From the NCBI GenBank assembly GCA_014773175.1, contig VXCM01001540.1, positions 62,001-126,000 on the forward strand: a stretch of 64,000 nt of DNA, in the 5' to 3' direction. Positions 20,183 to 32,944 of the stretch are shown here, in pieces (positions within the stretch are counted from its first letter, which is position 1; each line of letters begins with the position of its first letter). Position numbers and translations under genes: made by a program. The notes under the pieces were generated by a model, which saw only the letters and a program-made list of their open reading frames with translations, was not told where the DNA came from and did no database searches. This stretch comes from Lucifuga dentata. Lineage: Eukaryota; Chordata; Actinopteri; Ophidiiformes; Bythitidae.

Positions 20183-23100
20183 TTGACTGTAGAGGTGAAA
20201 ATAGCTGGTGTCCAGACTAACTGCCTCCTAGATACAGGTTCTGAGGTGACAACTATCAATGAGTCACACTTTAAAGAACATTTTGGTGAGCGTGTACTCT
20301 CATCAGCTAACTGGGCTCGATTCACAGCAGCTAATGGCCGAGATATACCTGTCGTTGGATGCCTGGAGGCAGACACAGAGTGCATGGGGAAGTACTTCAT
20401 CAAAAATGTGTGTTTGTTCTTAGATACAATGGCCCAGATGTGGATCAGGTGAAAATCATTGGCATCATTGGAATGAATGTGCTGAATTACCTCCACAATC
20501 TCTTCACGATCTCTAGTGGTGTGCAGAAAATGGATAAATACAGAAATAACTCTGGGGAGGCTAGAGTCCAGAGAGTGTTGGCAAACATAAAGAAAGAAAC
20601 TGATGCCCTGAATGCTGGTGACAAGAGATTGGCTTTGTTATGATAGCTAGGAGGCAAAAAGTTACTATTCCCCCATTCAGTGAAAGAGTTGTGGAGGGCT
20701 GCTGTAGGGTACCCCAAAAGTGAAATGCCAAGTGTTTGTAGAGGCCACACCCAAGGCAAGTTTGCGTAAAGATCTCCTGATTGCTAGCAAATGTGCTTGC
20801 TAAATCACATTGTGGTAAAGCCCAGTCAGAGTTTTGAATTCCAGTGAGAAGGTTGTGAGACTGATAGTGAGATCCAGAGTGGCAGCAGTGTGTAAACCAC
20901 AACAGATTCACCCAAAAGAACTTGTGGAGTTTGAGGAGAAGGATGGGGAGCTGTATGTCAAAGCCCTGCAACAGAAAGTGACACAGGCTGAGGAGAGCAA
21001 CACAGAACCACTAATAGTTAATGTAAATCTGGAAGGTCTCACTCAGTCACAATGTGTAAAACTCAAGACCCTCCTAGTAGAGAACAGAGACGTGTTTTCA
21101 AAGGATGATCGTGACTTGGCTTACACCACTGCTGTCACCCATGACATTAACCCAGGGGATGCCCCACCCATTAAGCAAAGACATCGCAGAGTCCCACCTC
21201 AAATTTTCCAAGAGGCATGTACAAGATCTTGTCTCAAAAGTTTCTCAAAGAAAGCTGTAGTCCATGGGCTTCACCAGCTGTGATCCTTATTAAGAAGAAG
21301 GCAGTGTTTTCTTCTGCTGTGATTACAGAAAATTAAACCAGGTGACATGCAAAGATGCCTACTCTCTCCCACAAGTGGAGGAGTTCTTGGACCGTCTTAG
21401 GCAATGCTCAGCTGTTCTCAACTCTGGATTTGACATGAGGCTACTTTCAGGTGGCTATGAGCAAGAAAGATAGAGAGAAGACTGCAGTCACCACACCCTT
21501 TGGATTATTTGAGTGATCCCAGATACCGTTCAGGCTGTGCAATGCACTGGCCACTTTTCAGCATCTGATGGGATAGTGCTTGGTGATCTAACTTCTGACC
21601 TCCTGTTGATCTATTTCAATGACATCGTCTTTTCAAAGGACTTTGACAATCACTGTGAGAGACTCGAACTTGTCTTCAACCAACTGAGGCAACATGATCT
21701 AAAGTAAAAGCTTTCCAGATGTTTTCTCCTGAAAACACAGGTTAAATTCCTGGGTCATCTTATTTCCTCCAGGAGTGTCCAGGTAGATGAAGAAAAGACT
21801 CAGGCCTTGAAAGCATGGCCTGCACCTAAAAATGTTAAAGAACTGAGGCAAGTCCTTGGTTTCATGAGTTACTACGTAGGATTTGTTCCAAGGTTTGCTC
21901 ACTTAGCACGGCCACCTCATGTCCTGGTCGGCAAAGAAAAAGAAGGAAAACCAGCTGAGCCATTTAGGTGGAACGCTGAGTGTCAGGCTGCTTTTGAAAA
22001 GCTTAAAGGGGTGCTTGATAAGTCCACCAATCCTTGCATATCCAGACACAGCTTACCCGTCGCACTCACAACTGATGGAAGTCTGCAAGATTTGGAAGCT
22101 GTGTTAAGCCAAAAGCAGGGGGGGAGCAGAATGTGTCATTGCATATGCAAGTCGAGGTCTGCGTGGATCTAAAAAGAATGACAGAAATTACAGTGCTTTT
22201 AAACTTGAGTTGCAACTCTTAAATGGACAGTGATGGAAAAGTTTAAAGAATATCTGACGTACTCCGAGTTCACTGCTGTCACCAACCACAACCCACTTCG
22301 CTACCTTGAAACAGCAAACCTGGGGGCAGTAGAACAATGTTGGGTAGCACAGTTGGCATAGTACAACTTTGAAGTTTGCTACAAACCAGGACGTCAAAAC
22401 ACAAATGCAGGTGTCAAGAATCCCCTCCAAATATGAGCCTGAAGAGGAGGATACAGACAAAGACTTTATCAGGATAGACTCCGATGAAGTACGTGCATGT
22501 TTATGGCCAACTATGAAAAAGAAACAGATGTACAAATGGCAGTACAGGCATCTGTGAGAACAAAAGTGACCGGATACAGCTGGAGTGAAAGAGAACAACA
22601 ACAGAAAAGTGATCTGAACATGCAACCTCTCTACCATGCAGTACTCAACAACAAAAGACCAAGTCCTGCAGAACAATGGGTCATGGTCCCGAAGCTAAAA
22701 AAAAAACTAGCTAAACAGTTTGCGTGTCTTAAGCTACAAAAGGGTGTGCTGTTTAGAGCTATCTACAACCCAAGAGATGAAGAAGTTTGTCAGCTTGTTG
22801 TTCTAGAGGTTCTGCAGCACAGGGTATATGAGCGCCAACATGAGCATGGAGGTCACTTTGGAGAGAGGAGTACTTTACATGAGAAGGAGTTACTATTGGC
22901 CCACAATGACACGAGATGTTCAAAACTGGATTAAAGAATGCAAGAGATGTACACCTGGCAAAAGACATTTTCCCAAAAATTCAAGCCTCTATGACATGCA
23001 CTAACGTAACTGCATCATTGGAAGTTCTTGCCATGGATTACACATTGCTTGAAAGGTCAGTGGGAGGATATGAAAACGTGCTTGTCCTAGTAGATATGTT

Positions 23101-24098
23101 CAACAGATTCACAGTTGCTGTGCCAACAAAGAACCAAACTGCACACACAACCGCTAAGGCCCTTGTGCAACACTGGTTTGTTAACTATGGATGACTTGCT
23201 CGATTACATTCAGACCAAGGGTGATGTTTCGAAGCCATTGTGAGCAAAGAACTCTGTAAAAGCTATAGCACAGGAAAAAGTTGCATAACGCCTTATCACC
23301 CCCAAGGAAACTCCCAGTGTGAGAGGTTTAACAGAACCATGCATGATATGCTGAGAACATTATCCCCTGAGAAGAAGAATTAGAAGGAACATCTTCCAGA
23401 ACTAGTTATGGCATGTAACAGCAGAGGCCATTACTCCACTGGACATTCGCCATTTTACTTGATGTTTGGGAGAGATGCCATACTACCAATGGATGTCTTA
23501 GGAGGCAAAGAGTGAGGTTGACTGATGTTGAGCTGGCCCATGCTGCTGCACAGGAAGCTTCAAAAAAACAATAGGGGGCCTACGACTGCAGATCTTTGGG
23601 TGCGCTCATCAGACCTGGTGACTGTGTGCTGCTACGTAGCCACTCTCACAGAGTTAGAAACACAATACAAGATAAATGGGAACACATTTAGTGAGACAGA
23701 ATCATACAGACATGCTAGTTTATACTACTAGTCCAGAAAAAGGAGGCCCTTCTAAAACTGTGCATAGAGATCAGCTAAAAGATTGCACATTTCACTCACC
23801 TCCACAATGCCACACATCCAGACAAAAACCCAGCAAGCACACAAAGGATGTCCAGATGTAATCTTTAGTCCAGCTGCTACACACACCTAATACAGACACA
23901 AAGGTGAGGTGCAGAGAGGTAAATGAAGCAGATTTGGGGGATAGGGATCACAGTCAGGATGTCATTTCAGATGAGGATCTACCAGTTGAAACCTTAGGAA
24001 GCACAGATGCAGAGAGTGAAAGTATTACTGAACCTAGACTTTCTCAGAGACAGAATAAAGGGATACTTCCTATTAGATTAGAAATGACTATGTTTTGA
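20183..24098 (+). pseudogene. pol remnant of the gypsy element (protease, reverse transcriptase, RNase H, integrase)
   Basis: The aspartic protease motif LLDTGSEVT is intact (DTG at 20231-20239). Reverse transcriptase fragments cover about 20830-21710; its active site reads YFND (21612-21623) where the family has YxDD, so the first catalytic aspartate is lost. An RNase H-like stretch lies at about 21960-22170, partly frameshifted. Integrase pieces follow at 22840-23520: a zinc-binding HGGHFGE start, the catalytic-core LAMDY, LHSDQG and a [12 protein letters not shown] segment. Several frame changes and in-frame stops occur (for example after about 21280, 21705 and 22920). It is a dead copy. 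Confidence 0.85.
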
Positions 24099-24224
24099 AG
24101 TAATGTACTTGTAACTGCCATTTTTCCTTGAAATGTTTTGTTTTTTTTAACCAATGTTTCACTGAATGTAACCAGTAACTTGTCACATTGTGTTTTTCTT
24201 TTAGATGTTATTTTACGTAGGAGA

Positions 24225-25313
24225 TGTCGGGTATGGCAGGGTTCAGCAGGAGGAAATATGGAGGAGTCGAATTTTTTACGGGGCTCTTATTTTGAAATGG
24301 TAGTTGTACCTGCGTTTCTGCATCAACTTTGACCTGGAGTGGAGGAAAAAACGTTTTTTTGAGAGTGGGTGGCGCTCCATGTTTCAGAGCGACAAAGTGG
24401 TTCATTACACGTATTTTTGTCTAATCTACGCCGTGGAGAGGTTGAAAATGGTTCCTGGAGTTTTGTTTTTTGCAGCAGCAGCAGCAGCAGCTGGGCTACG
24501 GGCAAAGGACACTAAACTAGTAAACTCTAGCTTCTGCGACCTTGTACTCCGTTGGGCCTGCTAATCGAGGTTGCTGAGCGGAATTACTAACGAGGAGCTG
24601 GACTGAGCAATCGTGTGTGTTCGTGATTGTGTAAAGTCAGACTGTCCTTGCAGTTATTCAGGATTCTGTTGGACCTTCTGGGAGTTAAGTGACAGAAGTG
24701 ACACATTATTGGAAGCAGACATTTTCTAGCACTGAGGGAGCATCGCTTTGAACCTGAGTTACCGACAGGGTGTGAAGTCCGCAGTTTCCATGACTGTGAC
24801 TGTGTTCCAGGATGCTAAACGAGTCCTCCATCTGCTGGGAAGAAAATACCCTGACATAAGGATACCTCCCAAGGACACTGCCCAAAGCATCAGAAGGGGT
24901 AAACAAGTTTCTTTTATTTGATGCCAAAGACAGTTGCAGTTCGTAACGGTCATTAACGTATTTGAGTATAGTAGTTTGGAACGGTTATTAACTTATTTTA
25001 TTTTGATTATAAATTTTGGTTATTATGCTGTTTCAGTCTCTGGGTAACAAGTTGTGAGATTCAACTAACTGTGTAATTGATAGCCTTTTTTTTTTGTATA
25101 TTGCATTTTGTCCCAAGAGGTGCTTAAGATAATTTATATACTGTATTTCATTTTCTTAAAAAAAACAAACCCAAAAACAAGAATAACAGAATCAGCATAG
25201 TTTATAACTTGGTAATAAATGTATTGTTTTCCCTTCAGTAATTGTCTTGGTGGTTAAAAGTAAGATATTGAAAAATTCCTCTACACAGCGGTGGAGTAAT
25301 TCAGCCCGCTACA
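24225..25313 (+). repeat. 3' LTR of the gypsy element
   Basis: Begins TGTCGGGTATGGCAGGG after a purine-rich TACGTAGGAGA stretch (candidate polypurine tract) and ends CCCGCTACA. It contains a (CAG)n run at about 24474-24490. Its end lies about 205 bp before the start codon of the zinc-finger gene. Confidence 0.8.
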
Positions 25314-25439
25314 CATGAAACTGTTTTAGAAGTTGGATCATAAATTTTGTTATAAGTTCTATTTAAGTTTTATTGTAAGTTTCCAAGATCAATAGGTTAA
25401 TTTTAGGAGCAGAAGCAGACGCAGAAGGAAAAGAAGAAA

Positions 25440-25460
25440 CCCCGCGTCACGTGACTAGGT
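25440..25460. promoter_or_regulatory. palindromic E-box upstream of the zinc-finger gene
   Basis: TCACGTGA at 25447-25454, about 65 bp before the start codon, is the USF/TFE-type CACGTG E-box in its preferred context. Whether it is used is unknown. Confidence 0.4.
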
Positions 25461-25517
25461 CGAGCATCTTTTTGATCCATTTTGGATGATAAAGATAGCT
25501 CTGTGCCAGCCAGGAAA

Positions 25518-27554
25518 ATGACCAAACTGCAGTTTCTAAACGTCTTTTTGACGGAGCGTCTCATGCTTGCTGCGCAAGAGATATACAAATCTGTCGAAGA
25601 CACGATTTTGGAGTACCAAGAGGAAATTGCGATCAGAGAGCGGGAGAACGACCATTTGAGACGGAGGCTGCGGGACGCTGGGATAGAAATATGGCCAGGT
25701 TAGCTCTGCTTGTAGCTAACGGGGGGACCCCAGCCCTTCAACACCCATCAGACGAATATCTAACGGTGAAATGGAAATGATTTCGTGCACAACAAATATC
25801 ATGGAACGAGATTCACTCTCCACCTTCTCCCTGACGTCCCATTAGTGTAACTAACTGTTAGCAAGTTGTTAACTACTGTTTTGAGCGGCTAGCGCGCTAG
25901 CTAACCTGATAGCAACCTTTGTTCGTTAGCATGTTAGCAAAGCTAGTCGACTAGCTACAACTAGACTCGCTTTCAGCTCTGTTGCTTTCAAGTGATCATA
26001 TAAACGTAGTCCTTGTGTTATTCATGTGTTATTACTCCGACAAACATTTGTATATGCTAATGTTTTTATGTATGTAATTTTGAGTTGTCATGATGTCTGC
26101 TTTCAGGAGCTACTCTACACACGATCATTTTAAGTGACAAAATTACTATTACTGGACATGTTTAGATATAATCATTGCCACCATATAATCATAAAATGAG
26201 GATATTTAATCACATCATAGTATGGATATTGTATCAGTGTATTGTGAGCCAGTGTGTGTATTGGAATGTAGACATTATTATTATGTCATTATTGGTGTAT
26301 CAAGGCTTGAGTTTCTTTTAAAATGATTAGCTAATATTTACAGTCAGTGTAAGTTACTTAGGTAATGAGTTTAGCACTTTGCTCATTCCACAGAAAAATA
26401 GTCTGACAAAGGGATGTCTTACAGTGCTGTTAGAAATTGCAGCTGCTACAGCTTTAGATTAACTGTTTACAAAGAACTCCGTTTAAATACAACTTTAATG
26501 TATGCAAACTCCAAGCCGTTTTTTTGTGTTTTCAACTGGTATGGCGTTTCAAATGTGGCATACAGAGTTGTATCTGCAGCAGTTTAGTTGTTATTTTCAG
26601 ATTATGACCTGCCTCTTCTCTCCTGCTGTGTTCTCAGACCGTCCTTCCATGGCGCTGTTGGATGAGGAGGATGGTGAGCATCCACGACGTGAGTGGAGCC
26701 CCAGCATGGGACACGAAGAGCGTATTCCTATTCAGATCAAGGATAAAAGAGATCTCAGGGCTAATCAGGGAGATGATCAGCTCCGTGGTCATGCGTCTTG
26801 CAGCACACCAGAGAACATGTTCACACCTCCCAGGGTTGGAAATGAATATCCACAGGATGCTCCCCATACATCCAACTTGCCTCAGAGCCAGGGTGTAGAG
26901 AACAGAGAGAGGGATCCTGGATCTCGGGGCTCCACGAGGCATGTGAAGGCAGAGAGTGGAGGAGGCCACAGAGGCTCTACTTCATCCAACAGCGGTCCCC
27001 AGCCTCTGGCACCAGTCAACCCAAACTGCTCAAATGAGAACAACATTGACATCATAGGAGTGGAGAATGGAGGACAGATGGTTGGAGGTAAAGGGGGCAC
27101 TGGTGCTAGCAGAGGACAAGGCTCTCATATGCGCAACCAAGGGGCCAATGCTGTGGACTGCCCTCTTCAGAAATCACCCCTACAAGGCCACATGTCATCT
27201 TTTTGCTGCAAGGTTTGCGGTGAGGTCTTTAGTCACGTCGGCCACTTGCATGTGCATGTGCAAGTGCACACACGGGAAAAGCCTTACCGCTGTGGCGTGT
27301 GTGGGAAATGCTGTAGCTCTTCCGGCAGACTCCAGGAGCACCAGCGGAGCCACACAGGAGAAAAACCGTTCCGCTGCCAGATTTGTGGAAAGGGCTTCAC
27401 ACAGATGGCTCACCTGAAGGTACATATGAGAATCCATACAGGAGAGAAGCCATACAGTTGCCCAGTGTGCGGCAAGTGCTTCAGCCGCTCAGACAAAATC
27501 AAACGGCATCTCCAGACCCACAGCCGCGAGGGAACGTATTTCTCAGGGCAATAA
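25518..27554 (+). CDS. C2H2 zinc-finger protein, four fingers, two coding exons
   Basis: Exons 25518-25698 and 26638-27554 join in phase to 365 aa. The start MTKLQFLNVFLTERLMLAAQ is typical of a large family of teleost C2H2 proteins, in which a short Glu/Arg-rich coiled coil (residues 1-60) precedes a low-complexity linker. Upstream in-frame codons exist but no earlier ATG. The linker (about 61-245) is Ser/Gly/Pro-rich. Four canonical C-X2-C-X12-H-X3-H fingers lie at the C-terminus, joined by TGEKP-type linkers (REKPY, GEKPF, GEKPY). A DNA-binding nuclear protein is expected; the target is unknown. No KRAB or SCAN domain is seen. The 3' LTR of the gypsy element lies directly upstream. Confidence 0.88.
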
Positions 27555-27593
27555 GGAAGGTGTGCTGTTGAACAACCCAGTTTGTGAGTCATA

Positions 27594-28423
27594 AGCTACG
27601 TTTACATTACAGGCCTTAATGCTCAATTCTGATTTTTTTTTAATCAGATCCAATCTTTTTGTGTTGATTGTTCACATTCGTGTTTGTAGGTGACCTGTAT
27701 CCGACACGAGTGTGAACACCGTTGAGGTCCTAAACTGCCATGCGTGTGCAGATGTAACCAAACTGTGAGCTGCATGGTACAAGAATAACAATAACTGCAA
27801 CAGTAAAGTGGATGGCAGTTTGTCACATTTTTGTGCATGTCATAGATCTTCAACGTGCTGAAAATAACATTCACACCAGTTTTACAAGCAGAGTTGAGAA
27901 GTGTAATTTTACTGGTGGGGATTGTGGAGCTGCTGTGCTCAGCCTCCGCGCACTACTGCATCAGTGTCAGTGTGTGGGTACGAGAGTGGAGCTCTGTGGT
28001 GGGACCGCGATGTTCACAAGTTCAGAGGAACAGTTAACTGAAAACTTTCTGATGTCTCCATATATATCCAACAAATTTAGAACTTCTTCGTCTCTCCACT
28101 AACCCCCGTTGCTGTCCTCTGTATTTATTTTTCCTGGGCTGTTACGAGGCTCTGGCACTGAATGAGGACGAGATGCGATGTGCGCATGCACAGAGATGTT
28201 AAAAGAACCACATGAATTCCAATCTGAGTGGTCAGATACAGGTCGCATCACCAGAGATTAGATATGGATCGGATCTAGGACCACATATGCAAGTGCCCCA
28301 GATCAGATATGAAAAAATCAGATCTGAGTCGTTCACACTGCTGAGAAAAAATCAGATCTGAGTCACATGGAGGCAAAAAAAATCGGATCTGGGCCACTTC
28401 AGCTTGTAATGTGAACGTAGCCA
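27594..28423. mobile_element. non-autonomous DNA transposon (MITE-like), about 830 bp
   Basis: Terminal inverted repeats: GCTACGTTTACATTACAGGC at the left matches the reverse complement of GCTTGTAATGTGAACGTAGC at the right. Both flanks show CATAA (left ...CATAA, right CATAATG), a possible 5-bp target duplication. The right half holds several CAGATCTGAGTC-type subrepeats. No transposase is coded. It sits 40 bp after the zinc-finger stop codon, so it probably forms part of that gene's 3'UTR. Confidence 0.8.
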
Positions 28424-31400
28424 TAATGACGTGGAAAAATATTTTACAAAGCTAAAATCGCTGCCATTAAGATGATGCTTTTTCTTCCTTCTTTCCAACA
28501 ACTAGAATATTTTTCTCTAACTTAATACTTGCACAACTAAGGGGCCAATGCTGTGGACTTCCCTCTTCAGTTGTGCAACCTAATACTCCCACAATAGGAT
28601 TTGTATTAGCAACTTTAGTATGTCATTTACCTAATTTTTTACTTGGCACTGAATATGAAATCTCTGCAACACAATTTGAGTTATTAAAGTAGCTAGCCTT
28701 TCGGAATTATTTTAGCATTTGTTAGTCATATAATTAGCATGATGAAGTCTTCCACACATGCCTTTGAACTGAGATATTTTAAAGACTGCAACAATGTTCA
28801 GCATCCCATAAATGATCGTCTGTTTTCTAGCCACCTCAACTCCATCATTTTGCACTTCAGTTGAAAAAATATGCAGACATAACATCTAACCTGTACTGAT
28901 TTAATATCTATAAATACAGTAATCTACTTGAATACAGTGAGTATGTGGAATGGTCCACATTGTCTCAAAAACTACAAAATTCATGGCCTAACAAATGTGT
29001 TTTTTTTCTGGCTTAGTTACACAGCCAGTGAATTTTGATTAGTTTTCTCACATAGCCAAATATTCCTGACACCAAATGTACACAAACAAAAGACTATCAG
29101 GCGAGGTATTATCACCATAAACTGATTTTATGTCCATAGATGGAGGCTCAACTGACTTTAAAGAATAATTTAGTTGTGCTATCTCTCTCCAATTTAGGCA
29201 TGGCAATTTCGAATACTCAAAATAGTTTTGATACATTTGAAATGCACAGTTTCAAAACCTTTCAAAATCTTTTGAAACATTGGTTGTGCACATTGGTTCT
29301 GCCTGCTGGCAGAAACCTTAATTGCAACTCTAAAACACTGGAAAGCTGACATGGTGGTCACATGACTGATGTTTCAAGACTGTCGTAGACCCTGCTTCAA
29401 ACCGGAAATTTCGAATGGCTTCAAAACGTATCAATCCTGGGTGTTGAAATTGCTATCTCTACTCCAGTTTACACCTATTTTTCTTCTCATTGCTGTTACA
29501 TTGTTGCAGAGCTTCATACTGCCATCTCACATAAAGTCAGTGCTTCATGTTCATTGAAATATGGAGAGATTTATTGAGACTGCTTCAATATTTTGTAAAA
29601 TAATGTGATATTCTGTAATATACCACTAGTCCCAATTTTCAATAAATTTAGGAGTTTTGTGGTGTCTGTTCTATGAGCTGCATTAATGGCATCTAAGACA
29701 ACGCAGATAATTCACTCTGTTGTAGCACCATCCAGTATTCACTGAACCTAGCTGATGTTTTTTAGGAGGGTCAGTTCGCAAACATTCTATTTCACCAGTA
29801 TTATACGAGTCATTTACTTTTGAGAGACTTGTTTTTTTTTTTTTTTTTTTTACAGCGGTGTCACTTGTGGTTGATTTTTCTTTTCAGAACTCATGATCAT
29901 TTCATCAAGCAATCAGGTACTTCCTCTGCCCATCTTGGACTGACCTGCCCCTGAAAAACAAAGCCTACAGTTAACCTTTCTCCTCTCAGGACTAATGCTA
30001 TATTCATGTCGTGATGGGATTCCCTAAGCGCTAATGATACTAGTCATGAACTCAGGGTTTGTGAATTTGTCTCAACTTATTACTGAAATAAACAAAATTT
30101 TGCATCTGAATTTCCTGCAAAAAGATTTTTTAATTGTGAACAATACTTGAACCTTGGAGTGTCAAGTGTTGTTCAGAAATCTGGTGTTACTCTGGGATGT
30201 CAAGTCCTGCAGATGTTCCCCTTTGTGTGTGATGAATGCAGCATGAGACAAATTATAACTTCTTCCAACCATCAGCCATTCAGTCAACTCTGGGACACCA
30301 CACACTCACACACATTTTACTGTACAGTGTTGTATCATTGTGTATTAAATGTTATTTTTAATAAAGTAGTAATTGAGTATCTATTGGAATTGTCTTCTCT
30401 ATGAAACAAAGCTGCAATTATGTAATACCTTAATAGTTAAAAAAAAAAAAAAATCCCNAAAAAAAAAAAAAATCCCAGAGGAGACTTGTTTTAGAACTGT
30501 GTATTGGGTGACTTTTGAGTTAATGTGTTACATTGTTTTGTGTGTGTGTGTGTGCGCGTGCGCGCACTCTGAGAAAGACTTAGTGTATCACGCCCTACAC
30601 CAAATATGTGTGGGGACAGGCTCCTGACCTCAGTGCCAACCTGAGAAGTGATCAGTCTTACAGGTGAGACTCTCTTCATTTCCTGAAATTAATAACATCT
30701 TCATCAATGCAGCTGTGTTTATATTTCTTTCATCTTTGTTATACGTTTATTTGCTGTTTATTACCAATTAAACATTTGAATTTTTCCTCAAAGAAAATAG
30801 ATCAGTGCTGTGATTTATCATCCTTGCTTGTTTGTGATGGAGCTTATTCACAGGCAGTTTTCCTCACACACTTGTGTTGCAATAGATAAATGTAAATGTC
30901 ATGTAATTAATAGGAAGTTTTTCAACTATTTAATTGTGTTATCTGCCAATGAAACATCCAAACAAAATTGACATTCTCAAAAAATGTCTATTTTTTCATC
31001 CTTTCCTTTATCTAAAAAATATTTTATATTTTTTCTAATTGAACACTAATAAATCATCTGAATGCATTTTAAAACACTGAAAGACAGTTAATACAGATAA
31101 TAGCCCAGCATGTCCAAAACTAAACGCAACATTTACACAATATAAACACCAGAGGGCGCTGTGGGTGTTCCTGGGTTTCAAAAGTATTTCATTTTCATCC
31201 AGTTTTTGCCAACACCTCCAATATAATTATCTGTAATCACAACGTTAAACCTGTGTGTTTGAAATAAACTAGACTTTCTTAGAGATGCTCGAAGTACCTC
31301 AGCCCCTCTTCGAAAACAATGGAGAAATACATATTTGCTCCCTCTAGTGGCTGAAATAGCAACTACACCGACGCATCAACTAAGCGCAAAGTTTAGATTC

Positions 31401-31560
31401 TAAAGGAAAATATATTTGAAGTGCAATTATAATGCGTCTACAAGAAAACTGGATTTCACATATTTCAACATCTTTTTTTCAGTCCACTATGTTTTCACTC
31501 ACTGTATTTTCGTTTTGTTTTGTTTTTTGTTTTTGTTTTTTTTTTTGGGTTGTATTTCTT
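28424..31560. other. non-coding intergenic DNA
   Basis: AT-rich sequence with homopolymer runs (29831-29850 T; 30440-30474 A with an N at 30458) and a (TG)n/(CG)n run at 30539-30566. A 32-bp fragment of the zinc-finger exon lies at 28539-28570. No coding exon is recognised. Confidence 0.55.
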
Positions 31561-31593
31561 TAAAGGGCCATACCGGTGGTTTTGCATGCTTGG
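31561..31593 (+). repeat. short dispersed repeat, copy 1
   Basis: TAAAGGGCCATACCGGTGGT followed by TTTGCATGCTT. Member of a family of at least five copies in this window (see 32183, 42791, 43708 and 45131). Confidence 0.7.
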
Positions 31594-32182
31594 ACTTGTA
31601 CTACCTTAGAAGGTAAGACTTTATTAAAAAGCATTCTTATCATTGACATGTGAAAAACACAAGGATTGGTCATGAGTTATTGAGTATCCTCAGTTGCTGC
31701 GGGGGGGGGGGGGGGNAGGCTCTACTGGTATTTCTAGATGTGGAAGGCCTTTATGCCAGTTCATCACATGATCGAAGCCTGGCTTGGTATGTCTCACCCA
31801 GCAAATGGCGTAGGTCTGGTTTGAACATTGGTAGTGACATTTTTAGTTGAGGATGAGCTTGATTCTTGCAAACCATTTCTTTCATTCAAAATATTTATAG
31901 TACTACACACTTAGGTCACCTACTTTTTTTTTTTTTTNTTTTTTTTTTTTTGTTTTAGGACTGCACTTTATGGACAGCCCCAAACCCTTTATTAAATACA
32001 CATAAGCAAACTGTGAAAATATGTTAATTATCCTGTCAGCAGATAAGATGAAGACACTACAATGGTTTTAAAGTTGTAATGCTCCATGATTAACAGGTTG
32101 AAGTAGTGAATGTCTGACAAATGTCTAATGTAAGATAAACTTTACCTGATGAAAATATTGGTAGAGACAATTCAGTAGCACT

Positions 32183-32268
32183 CTAAAGGACCATACCAGT
32201 GGTTTTGCATGTGTGAGCCCAATAAATGCTACGCATACACGTTACTTTACTGATGGCCATTATCCAAA
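32183..32268 (+). repeat. short dispersed repeat, copy 2 (longest)
   Basis: TAAAGGACCATACCAGTGGT, then TTTGCATGTG, AGCCCAATAAAT and CGTTACTTTACTG. Shares its whole length with the copies in and after pmel. Confidence 0.72.
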
Positions 32269-32944
32269 GTATAAAGGCGCGTTATTTTGCCAAATTCTCT
32301 AATCTTTTGAAATCAAATGTTAAGATGATACATCCCACCTTAAAATTAAAATTTTCACTTGCTAACCCTTATGCTCAATTGTAGAAGGCACAATCATTTT
32401 AAATTTTTTGTGAATGCTATCTTTTCTCTTGGAGCGATATTCCCCAACCGCCTGTGTGCAGACAAAATGTAGTATGAATACAGACAATGATTTTTGGATC
32501 TTGTGGATCAATGGGTACTCTAAGACTCATGAGTGTTTTTCATGTTAATGTTAGAATAATCAAAAGGTTGTGTTTTATGCGGCTGCAAGTGATAGCGTGA
32601 CCCCAGGCTCTTTGAACTCCATGTTTGTGATGATATCATTGTCTGTTCCTGGAAAGTGACCATTTGTGAAATCCTCTGTACTATTCCAAGATTTACATTT
32701 TAATTCCTGAAATTCCCTGCAGGAATCCTGTTAACTGGTTATGCTATGATGAAAATGGATGGTTGACTATTTGCCTGTGATTGCAAAGCAATTCACAGGC
32801 AATTGTTCTTCTTACTCTTTATTATTATTATTCTGCTTCCGCCCCTTTTTTGACGCTTAACTACTTCAACATACTTCAACGTATTCATATTCAAACCATT
32901 CAAAGTTCAGGCTGTTCAGAAAATTATCGGCAAGTGTGCTATGA

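Larger units (their letters stand above)
17969..25313 (+). mobile_element. degenerate Ty3/gypsy-type LTR retrotransposon
   Basis: Two divergent LTRs (17969-18937 and 24225-25313) flank a primer-binding-site candidate and remnants of gag, protease, reverse transcriptase, RNase H and integrase in the Ty3/gypsy order, with integrase last. No env-like frame is seen. Stops and frameshifts in gag and pol, a changed zinc knuckle and a changed reverse transcriptase active site show it cannot move on its own. It lies between gnl3 and the zinc-finger gene, in the same orientation as the latter. Confidence 0.9.

Noticed and set aside
25482..25517. Earlier start for the zinc-finger protein
   Set aside because: The open frame reaches upstream but begins at TTG. 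The first in-frame ATG at 25518 matches the family start MTKLQ.
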